NCBI GenBank assembly: GCA_963969365.1
Contig: OZ017751.1
Location: 1,798,001-1,862,000, forward strand
From: Asterochloris sp. CNOR1
Lineage: Eukaryota > Chlorophyta > Trebouxiophyceae > Trebouxiales > Trebouxiaceae
Length of the DNA stretch: 64,000 nucleotides
Reading direction: 5' to 3'
In this document: positions 10,798-20,124 of the stretch, piece after piece
Layout of the letters: each line of letters opens with the position of its first letter
Position numbering within the stretch: the first letter of the stretch is position 1
Translations under genes and position numbers: made by a program
The notes under the pieces: generated by a model
What the model saw: the letters and a program-made list of their open reading frames with translations, nothing else
The model's database searches: none
Told to the model about the DNA's origin: nothing

Positions 10798-12863
10798 CGC
10801 ATTGGCTAGCGGCAGAGGCAGGTGTCCTGCAGTGCCGCTTGCCTGCAGCCATGCCGGTGAAGAATGACATTGTGAGTGCATGGGAGGATGCCACGTCACC
10901 AAGGGACACAGCTCGCATGCTGCTGGCCGCCACGGCCTGCTGTGCAACGCAGTGCAGCGCGCAACAGCTGCCAAACTGACTGGGTTGAGATCTAGTTGCC
11001 CATACCACAAAGTGCAGCGCTGCAGTCGAGGAGCAGACTGCCAGGCCAAATTGGCAACCTGTGACGGAGGCTGCTGTATGCAAGTGCAGGTGCGCGATGC
11101 GCCATGTGAATGCAGTGCATGCCAGCAAATTTCTGCAGGTGGAGTTAGCAAGCATGCTGCACTTGCAGCCTGCTTTGGCGGTGGCGGTCTGTAGGGCACA
11201 TACTGACATTGCCTGGCCATGCACATGGGAAGGTGCTGCTCCCTGCACATTGCATCCTGCCAAATTCCCCAAACCTGCAGCCTGCCCCTCAGCTGAGCAT
11301 TAGCACATGCCCACCTCAGTGGAGTGCTGAAGCTGTGTCCTGCTTGCTCACTTTTTCTAATGCCTCCTCCGGGTTTCACCGGACAGGAAGTATACGGTGG
11401 AACTGTGCAGGGGCTGTGCAGCCACTGATGTACCGAGGATGCTCAGGTAGTTAAAATCACTGCAGAGCGGCTCTGCTGATTCATGTTGACTGACTGAGCA
11501 AGCTGAATTCTTCAAGGTTGTAACCCCTGGGCCCTGGTAAAGAAGCTTACAAGTGGCGCTTCAACACCTGTTTACTTGCTCGATCTGGGGCTTCAAGCCC
11601 AGGCAGCCTATGGAGGGGCACTGACCTGTCGCCTTGCTGTATACAGGGCTGAGCATTACAGAGGTCCTGACTGACAGGCTTTGGTGACTGCTGATCGCCT
11701 GGCAAGCCTCATACAACACATAGATCGCCCTTGATGAGCTGCGGCTGGTGCTGCTGGGACCTCTTCATCTGCATTGATGTTGAGCTTGCTTGCCAAGCAT
11801 TCCCCTTTGAACTTACAGTGAAAATGCCAGTGATGATAGCCCAGGGTGTAACCTTTCAGCAAGCAAGATCCTGTATTGACCCTACCGGCAGATTGTCTTG
11901 GCTGCTTATGGGCACCAGAACTGTCATCACGAGATCTCTTCTGTTGATGGAGCAGCTGATGGGCAGCAAGACAAGGGTGACAGCAGAGGGGGCACATGCT
12001 ACTCCAGATTGATTGTGCTGGCGCCCATTTGTGATATGAGCAGGCTCGCTGGTCCAAACGCCATACATGCCCACAGAGCCATTCCTTGATGTGTCTGACC
12101 TTATGATCCCCAGCATCTGACGAGAGTGAGGATCAAGAGAGAAGAAGTCTTCCACCAGGCCCTAGCGGCTGGCATATGCACTGGGCATCGCAAGGGGCCT
12201 GTGTCACCCCCCTCTGCAGAGGCTCTGGTGTCAGAGCCCTGAGTGCAAAGACCTCACCTGTCAGAAAGGGTCAGCTATCTGAACCAGGTCTGGGAGGTCT
12301 CTGTCTTGTGCTGTTGAGCATCTTCTCCTGGTCCATCAGAATGCGCCCCCAGCACGGGGATATGTGTCACTAACAGCCTGGCCTCACCATCAAGAGACGC
12401 TGTGGTGACACATACATTTGTGCAAAAATTAGCTGCAGGCATTGTGGCTCACCACCCTGCCAGCAGTCTGTTTGCTCAATGTCAGAAACTGCTGCCTGTA
12501 GGGTGAGAAAGGGTCCAGCATGGCCATGCTCCATTTGTGTGCTGCAGAATAGATCATGACCCACAGGGCCATGAGATCAGATGGAGGCCGTGCTGTCGAG
12601 CAGGCGTTCACGGTACATTTGCTAACAGTGGCCTGCTGCCAGTTCCTTGTCTGACTGTGTGTGTTTTCTGACATTTCATGACCTAAAATAAGCTATGTAA
12701 CACCCAGCGACACGCTGAAAATTGAAGCCCTGCTTTGCGGCAGAGCTCAGTCGTGGTGCTCATGCCCCACCTTGACTTCTTGAGTGATGACAGACTTGAA
12801 AGTTTTCCACAAAAAGTAGAAGAGCTGCACTCCTGACCGGCAGCCCGTTTACCACTGGCCATC
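10798..12863. other. 2-kb stretch without a supported gene
   Basis: Open frames of 60-285 codons occur on both strands but they overlap each other and show no recognisable domain. No exon chain fits them, and Cys, Trp and His are over-represented, as expected of shadow frames in GC-rich DNA. The left end must contain the SnRK2 promoter and 5' untranslated region. I found no tRNA, repeat array or transposase here. Confidence 0.5.
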
Positions 12864-13242
12864 ATGCCATTCCGCTGCCCTGCCTGCCACCACTTCAGTG
12901 ACCAGCGGGGACACTTCGTGGCGCACATGAAGCCGCGCAAGTTCAATTGCAAGGGGTGGGACCTCCTGACAGACGCTGAGAAAGACCCAGACAGCAACTG
13001 CATCACGAAGCAAGAATATGAGGAGGCACTGGCTGCAGCAAAGGCGCAGAAGGTGTGTGAGTAGCATTCCCGCTCACCAGGAGCCTTGGCTCCCGCGGGC
13101 CCTTATCCCTCACTGCCCTGCAGAGAAAGCGTGAGGAGGAGGCCCAGGCCAAGCCGAGTGCTCAGGCATCAGCAGCTGTATCAGAGCCATCAAGCGTTCG
13201 CTTGAAGGACATTGAGGTGAGCAGAGGATGTGATCTCTTACC

Positions 13243-13805
13243 TGGGCAGGTGAGTTCTCTGAAAGCCAAAAGCCAGGGCTAGGATGGCCTCATGTCCTCA
13301 CGTAATGATCCTTCTCACCATCAGTCTGAGCTGAAGTGGAGGGAGCTTCAGTGTCTGAGCACCACCAAAATCACCAAATATAGGGGAGGGGGGCTCATGC
13401 GCTCATGCCACCCCTTTTGCTCAACATCATTCTGTGCTAAGGCGAACAAAGCTGGTCTGGGCAGGTAAATACACTAAAATTCAGAAGAGGAGGGCTCATG
13501 CGCGCATGCCAATCCTTCTCGATTGACATCAGTCTGTGCTGAAGCAGACAGAGCTGCGCGGTGAAGGCACCACCGCAATCACCAAAAGTCAGGGCAGGGG
13601 GGTCTCATGTAGGGAGGGGATGGGCTCGTATGCCCATAACATGTGCTCGTGTCCATCCCTTCTGCTTGATATACATCTGTACAGCTGATCTGGGCAGGTG
13701 AGCACCACCAATTTCACCAAACTAAAGGGGGGAGGGGCTCGCATGCGCATGTCAAACCTCTCTGCGCAGTATGAGCTTGGGCTCAGGCAAACAGATCTGG
13801 CTGCT
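13243..13805 (+). repeat. Tandem repeat block A, about five degenerate 100-130 bp units
   Basis: The same sentence recurs about every 100-130 bases: GGGCAGGTGAGCACCACC, then AATCACCAAAA, a purine/G run such as AGGGGAGGGG, CTCATGCGC, TCCCTTCTGCTCA, then CATCAGTCTGTGCT and a stretch ending in ACAGAGCTGG. Unit starts are near 13243, 13347, 13465, 13566 and 13697. Units differ by many substitutions and small gaps, so the array is old. Each unit opens with a good splice-donor-like CAGGTGAG or CAGGTAAA. The right edge runs into GGCTCAGGCAAACAGATCTGG. The block lies between coding-like segments of the unclassified locus. Confidence 0.85.
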
Positions 13806-14699
13806 TTCTAAGGACAGGTCGGGTCCACCTCGTTCAGGGACCCGCTCCTCACAGGAATCAAACTTGCAGGAGCTCCCTTGAGGGCATGCCAAGCTGTGCT
13901 CTTTGTTCCAAGTCATGAGCTCAGCACCCAGGTAGACAGGCCACACAATACTATGCCTCCTCTCCAGTGTTCGCTCAATGTGACTATGTGTTTTTGCCAT
14001 GCAGGTGTGTGGCAGCAATGAAGAGTACGAATTTCTTCTGACTGACTGGAAAACACCAAGACGCTGCTGCGACACCACAACCCTCTCGACCTGGGCAGAG
14101 CTTTTGCAAGACTTGTGTGGTGCAACCTCAAGCAGCCTCGCTTGGCTTCAGTGTGTTGCAAAGTAGTGAAGAACCAGGCGCTTTGGTGCTCACTGAGCCT
14201 GGTGAGGATCTGAAGGCTGCCAGTATTGCACAAGCTGAGCCACTGTGTACTGTGTCAGCTTGCCCTCAGCCAGTCTTGATGACTGCAGGACTGCCAGAGT
14301 TCATGAGGTGAAATGAATCTGTGGGGCACCTGGACATGGAGAGCGCACGGGTGCTGCAGAGCTTCTGTGACTGGGTGGAGGGCGACATTGAGGAGCTCGA
14401 AGAGGCTGGCCCCCTGTCAGCCCAGCACAAGAAAATCAAGAAGCTGGTGAAAGAGTGTGCAGCTCAGAATAAGCGTGGCCAGCAGCTTTTAACCGAAGAC
14501 AGTGTCATTGCAATTTTTCGAATGGAGGACCAGACATGTGGGCTCAAGAGTCAGATCTGGACCTCCTAGATGCACCCGCAGAGCCCCCACACCAAAGTGA
14601 CATCCTTGCATTGCCTTCACCCTCCTCCCTCAACATTTAGTGATTTCGATGATTTAATTCTGAGATGCCTATCTCCAGCAGCTCATCTGGAACTTCTAG

Positions 14700-15180
14700 A
14701 TCATCAGTGTCTGAGCAGCACCAAAATCACCAAGATATAGGGGAGGGGGGGCTATTGTGCACGTGTTCATCCCTTTGCTCAGCATCAATCTGTGCCATGG
14801 CGAACAAAGCTGGTCTGGGTAGGTAAATGTCACCATGAACACCAAGAATAAGATGGGAGGGCTCATGTGGGCGAGCCAATCCTTCTGTGTCTGTGTTTGA
14901 GCAGACAGAGCTGCACTGTGCCAGCACCACCACAATCACTAAAAGTCGGGGGAGGGGAGCCTCATGTCAGGGGGGGAAGGGGCTCATATGCCCCTGTCAT
15001 GTGCTCATGGCATCCCTTCTGCTCAACATGTGCTACCTATCTGCCTGGCAAATGCAGCTGGTCTGGGCAGGTGAGCACCACCAAATTCACCAAAAGTAAA
15101 GGGGGGAGGGGCTCGCATGCAAGTGCCACCTTTCTGGTCAGGATCAGTCTGTGCTCAGGCAGTTAGAGCTGGCTGCTTGC
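14700..15180 (+). repeat. Tandem repeat block B, second copy of the four-unit part of block A
   Basis: This 480-bp block matches the last four units of block A in the same order and orientation, starting AGTGTCTGAGCA and ending GTGCTCAGGCAGTTAGAG. Because unit order and unit-specific differences are shared, the block was duplicated as a whole about 1.37 kb downstream after the units had already diverged. Coding-like sequence follows within about 130 bases, as it does after block A. Confidence 0.85.
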
Positions 15181-16352
15181 TTCGAGCAGGCTACGATGAA
15201 GGCTAAGCAAGGCAGCAGCGAGAACATCGACGGCAACATTGAAATTGTCATGATCATGGGCTGAGCTCTCACTTAGAGCTTTTCAATCTCACTCATAGGA
15301 AAGCAGGCCATGACGAAGACCAAGCCAGGCAGCGGCAAGAGGCAAGATCGCAACTTTGAGATTGTTGTCAACCACATCACCACCAATGAGGACCAGCTGC
15401 TGCAGATCTTGCGGCAGAGCTTGGCGGCTCTGAAGGATGTCTCCAGACACAACATCAATAGGTACTCAGGCACTTTTCACCACAAGCCAGGCAACCACCA
15501 TGTATATCTCCTTGTGATGTCTGAGGCTCCCGAGACTGAGAGCGCTGTCAAAGCCCGCATTGCTGCCTCCATGGCACTCATCTTTGGTACAGAGACTGGG
15601 TCTATGGAGGTCAAGATGTTCAATGAGGTGAAAGCAGATGCTGGACCAGCTCATGGCCTGAGGGGGCTTGGCGACTAAGGTCGTTGTACGTGAACAACAA
15701 CGACCACGAGAATCACCGCCCAAAGGATCCTGAGCACAGGACAGTGGAGTTCATGTGCGGAGGAGAGTGGGAGATCTCGCATGGAGGCGCCAGAACTGAT
15801 GCTGGACGGCAAGGCCCAGTGCAGGTGCTAACAGCGGCCATCAAGGCAGCGACTCCAGAGTTGCAGTGCAAGACGTATGAGGAGTTTGAGCGTCTGCTGA
15901 AATCTGCTGCAGAAGTGTGGGTTGCACAGCAAGCGCCTTGCCAAGGGTGTTGGCCGAAACCTCTTTTGGCAAAGTGTCAATGCGTAAGGACGGCACAGTG
16001 ATTCACAACCCTGGCTATGATGAGAAGGAGTTCAATGCCCTCCCGAAGGAGCAGCAGACTGACCAGCGGAAGCGCTCCATGAAGTACCTGCAAGGGCCCA
16101 ACGGAAGCCTGCGAGAGGAGCCACTGGTGGTTGCTCATGAGTGTTTAGCGGCACACCCTCCTGAGTGTTTCAAGTGTAGCCTATCAAAAGGGCAAGCCTT
16201 TTAAGGCTTGCCCCCCTGCATGAGATGTGATTTTGTGGAGTGAAATTTCACTTTCTGAGTGACATGTTACACTGTTCAGTAAGATATGACTTTCAGCAGA
16301 GATACATGACTTTTGTTCATGTAAATGGTGCTAGGAATTGTCAAAGCAGATT

Positions 16353-19300
16353 TCAGCAAAAAAATTGAAGGCATGCCCAGCCGCAGTGCTCACGTTTGCC
16401 AAGCAGCTTGCAATCACTGCTGTACCTGCTGCATAGCTGCTGCAATGAGCTTATTGTCCTGGTGGCAGGGATGCGCTCACGTTCCATTTCTAACGCCCCG
16501 ACCACAGCTGCCATGGTACTCCCCAGGGCAGCCATGCGGGTGTTAACCTCGGCAGCAAGGCCATTCTTGAACCTTGAGAAGGCTGTGCTATTGGCTCTTG
16601 CTTCCCTCTTGCTGCCATGCCACCTGCGAAGTTCTGAAGGCACCGCTGAGATCTTGGAGAACGCCTCAAATGCTTCTGGGATTTTTTGAATTTCCGAGAG
16701 CTTCCAGACCTGCAGCTCACAGGGGGAGTACAGTCTGACCGGTACACAGGCGTTCAAGCTGAAAGACAATTGACTGCACACCTGCTTCTCAAATAAAAAG
16801 GAGGCCCTCTCATCCAAGGCGCTCAGCGCACTGAGGGACTGAGGCGGCAGAGTAACGCCATAGCTGGCCTGTGAAGCCAGAGGCACCCATGGGATGGGTT
16901 TGGCTGATGCTGAAGGCTGAACACTGGAAAGAGGCACCTGAGGCAGCATCACCACCGGGGCAAAAGGCGTGGCCTCCTTTCCACCCAGCGTCTTCAAGAA
17001 GAAAGCCTGCAACATGGAAGGGCAAAGGTTCAGAAGAGCAATGCATCTCTGACTGCAACACCTAGAGGCCGCAGCGCTCACCGTGGGGTCGGTGCGCAAC
17101 AAATTACTGTCGCTGAGGACCGCCTCAGCAGCAATGTGTCTGTCCCGTGTCTCCTGCCGCAGCTGCTTGCCTACAGCGCTCTGCAGAAGGCGACTGGCAG
17201 CTGGCGGGATGGTGCGGAGCCACTGGTCCCCATATGCTTGAACTCTCAGGCTGGCATTCTGCACAAACACTTGCCGCAGGTGGTCGATGGCCCTCAAGGG
17301 CGCCAGCAAAGGATGTGCGGGGTGGCATCGCAGGCCAGCTTGGCGCAGGAGCACTGTCAAGCCTGGGATGATGCGGTCCAGCACATCCTCCTCAGCCTGC
17401 AGAACACAATCAGATCAGTCGCCCCCCTGTCCAATTTTGGTGATTTGCGTGAGAAGCACTGGCACTGCAGTGACCCTACCTTGAACTCAGCCTGGCCCAA
17501 ACGATGAATCTCGTGCCAGTCCCGTCCCCAACCAGCCAGCCTGTGGGCTGTGTCCGGGTCAAAGATGCAATACAGGTCGGTGGTGTCAGACTTATGCCTG
17601 CAAGGCAAGACACTAGTCAGCTGGGGACAAGACTGTTCAGCATGCACAGCATGGCCTGAGTTGCCCACCTCGCCGCCATCCTTGATCTCCACTTCGCTGA
17701 TGCCCACGCTCTTGGCCGCCTCCACACCATACTTCTTGAACTTGTGGCTGACTTCGCCTTTAGCTGAGTACCCATCAAGCCTGCCACAAGGCACGCCTGC
17801 AGTGTAACAAGCGACAGATGTCACTAACAGCCGTGTCCAAAAGCTGCAGCATCAACACACTGGCTCACCAGCAACTTCAAAAGCCTGCCGAAGGTGAACG
17901 TTGAGGGTCTCCCCGCTCATGGGCTGGTTCCCCTGCATGCTAGGGGCGGCAACAATGAACTTGGCCAGATCCTCAAGTTTGATGCCCCTGTGGAAGGTGG
18001 CAATAGCCAGGTCGGCAAGCGCTGCCTGAGGACAGACGCGATGGTCTCGGTACCTGTGGCAGAAGAGGCATGATGACTGAGAACACCCTGCTGCGCACTG
18101 CCCACCTGCGTCTGACAGCTTGAATGCGCATACCTGACGACAACAGGAAAATCCACCTGCCTAGGCTTCACAGTCTTCCCCTGCATGCTACAAAGAGGAT
18201 TGCCACAGAGGGCGCTGGGCCCACACCGTCCTGCGTCCGCAGTGCCAGGCAGCTCCAGGGAAGCTTGCGCAGGTCATCAGAGCGGCCCAATGTGGCCGGC
18301 ATGAACGTCATTGCCATCCTCAGCAGATAGGCCCACTGCCACTGCTTCTGCTGGAAAGCTGTTTGCAGGGACTGACGCAGCTGCCCTGCGCTCAGTGCGG
18401 CATCTGCAGGTGCACCTGCAGATGCAAGCAACAAGCTGGGGTCAGACACGCCATCACTCTGTTTGCACAAGACGCTCTGACCAGGCCAACACCCACCTGA
18501 GCTGCCACTTACGCATTGAGGTTCTCAGCCTGCATCTCCCTGCCACGTGCACGGACCAAGTCCCTAACTGCCTGGATCTCCAGGGGTGCAGGTACATCTG
18601 AGGTGATGCGCCCCTGTGCGTACTGCTCTCTGCGGGCTTCCTTGAGGTGGCTTAGATAATCACTGCATGCACCAGACCAAAATTGGGGAGGGCAGGATAT
18701 GAGCGCAGCTCAGACACAGCAGTGGAGTGGCCTCTCACCCCACGCTGCTGAACGAGTAGCGAGCACCATTCTGCTGCACTGCCTCATCCACAAGCCTCAC
18801 CGAGAACTCAAGAATCTTGGCCTGAGACATGAGGTCGCCATCAGGGTACCGGTGCGCCTCCTGCTCACAGTATCTCTGCAGGACCACATGTGTGTCAGTG
18901 ACATGGCCTTGGAAGCCTCAAGGGCGCGCAAAGAACAGAGGTAAAGGCCATGCAGTGCCTACCTTCCAGAGCTTGGCAGCAGACTTTTTCAGCCTGGACT
19001 GTGTTCTGTGGCTTAGCCGCAGCATGACGGGCATTGATCCCCTGGGTGATGTATAGAATTCGAGCTTCCTCCTCAGGCGTGTTAGGCATGGCTGCTGCCA
19101 AGCCAACTGCTGCCTCTGAGACTGGTGCTCCATTCTGCTGGCCCAAAGTCTCTAAACTGCGCACACCAGCCGGCACTGGCTGGAGATCATCCACCAGTCC
19201 AGACAGGTGTCTGCAGGCTTAATTAATGGCCGCTCTGAGGGAAGGGGGGCTGTTTGGGGAGCAGCTGGCACGCAGATGTGCAATGTAGTCCTCAGCCAGC

Positions 19301-19416
19301 CCCAGGCTGATGACATGGTTGATGTAGCTGCTGTACTCAGCAGATGGCACCTGGTAGTGCCGCATGAAGGGGTGGGTCGATCTGGTTTGGCGCGCTAGGG
19401 TTATTTGACCTAGCAT
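16353..19416 (-). mobile_element. Crypton-like tyrosine-recombinase gene (Ndc10/GCR1-type)
   Basis: The - strand encodes, in order, features of the Crypton tyrosine-recombinase family of DNA transposons. 19416-19219 gives a possible N-terminal helix. 18880-18730 gives YCEQEAHRYPDGDLMSQAK, as in the N-terminal region. 18400-18230 gives ATLGRSDDLRKLPWSCL, the box I arginine context. The exon 18053-17869 gives YRDHRVCPQAALADLA, very like the RHK-LCPVGALA signature of Crypton and Ndc10 proteins, and ends in HLRQAFEVAG. 17797-17671 gives EVSHKFKKYGVEAAKS then VGISEVEIKDGGE, resembling the His box, with Lys where Arg is usual. 17600-17480 gives DTTDLYCIFDPDTAHRLAGW, a candidate catalytic Tyr context. 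17384-16353 encodes a C-terminal region with PSELRRWHGSKREARANS, resembling a GCR1-like DNA-binding tail. Several exons are bounded by CAG/GT sites, but not every junction keeps phase, so the gene may be decayed. No reverse transcriptase lies in it, which argues against DIRS. No terminal repeats were found; Cryptons normally lack them. Confidence 0.62.
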
Positions 19417-20124
19417 TTAGGTCGGGAGTCTGACTGTTGACCACATGAAACACCATTGAGTGACTGCACACCGGACATGGATCTGGCGGCAAGAGTCCGA
19501 AGCTGTAGAATGGCTTGGCCCACCAACAAGATGGAAACCTTTGCTGTACACTGCCCAGCAGCCAGGCGCAGACTCGACACGGGGACCTGCAATTTGCTGA
19601 GGTAGAGGGCTTGTTTAGCTAATGTGCCTGCAGCCGTGCATGCTGCAAATGGCTGGCTTTCTTGCTGCAGGCCTCAGGGAGTTGTATGGACTGGTCTTTC
19701 GAGCAGTAGCAGGATGGGTAGATCACAGAGAGCAGCCAGCAAGAGCACAGGGGGCCCTTCCTCACAGGCAAGCCGTGGTGTGCCACATGCTGGCTCTGTC
19801 CAAGCAGAGGCGTCAGCACAGACCGCCCTGATGTAGTTTAGTGGGAGTGGTAGCTAGTGGAGCAGTGCGGTGCCCCAGTGGGTTGGTGGCAGCCAGATCA
19901 GGAGACATCTTGTGCTCACTCTCTGGTGGCTGACACCGGGCAACTGAAGCGCCCACTGTGTCAGTCAGGCATTCTTTCAGACACCCTCCTGCATGCTGAC
20001 AGGGTTGACAGTGCTGCAGGCTGCATGTCACGGACATGCAAGGTCGTCATGACTGGTCACTCTGCCGAGGTCTCTTGACAGTGCTCCCTGCATGTTCTGA
20101 CAATCTTAAGCTGGCAGCTCTCGC
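19417..20124. other. Stretch without a supported gene
   Basis: It lies between the recombinase gene's 5' end and the Crinkler/RHS-like gene, which point away from each other, so it would hold both promoters. Short overlapping frames only; none has a recognisable domain. A 5' exon of the Crinkler/RHS-like gene could be hidden here, since the first clear exon follows an acceptor-like GCATGCAG. Confidence 0.4.

Larger units (their letters stand above)
12864..16204 (+). other. Unclassified coding-like locus with a C2H2-like zinc finger, interleaved with repeat blocks
   Basis: Several + strand segments read like protein but I could not join them into one confident gene. 12864-13052 encodes a start Met, CPAC and GHFVAH (C-x2-C-x8-H-x3-H, a possible zinc finger), then an acidic helix. 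13124-13216 continues with a Lys/Glu-rich exon-like piece bounded by CAG and GTGAGC. 14321-14569 encodes an 82-residue charged helical segment. 15310-15678 encodes 122 residues starting MTKTKPGSG, with a compact mixed fold. 15684-16204 has more coding-like sequence in changing frames. Two copies of a tandem-repeat block sit between these pieces. Gene density is low and the neighbours are mobile elements, so a repeat-associated or decayed gene is likely, but I recognise no transposase, reverse transcriptase or capsid signature. It could also be a lineage-specific host gene with large repetitive introns. Function unknown. Confidence 0.38.

Noticed and set aside
10522-11379. 285-codon - strand frame as a separate gene
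   Set aside because: Its lower end contains the SnRK2 first exon in the same frame; the upstream part is Cys/His/Trp-rich with no domain. It is best read as the kinase exon plus its 5' untranslated region.
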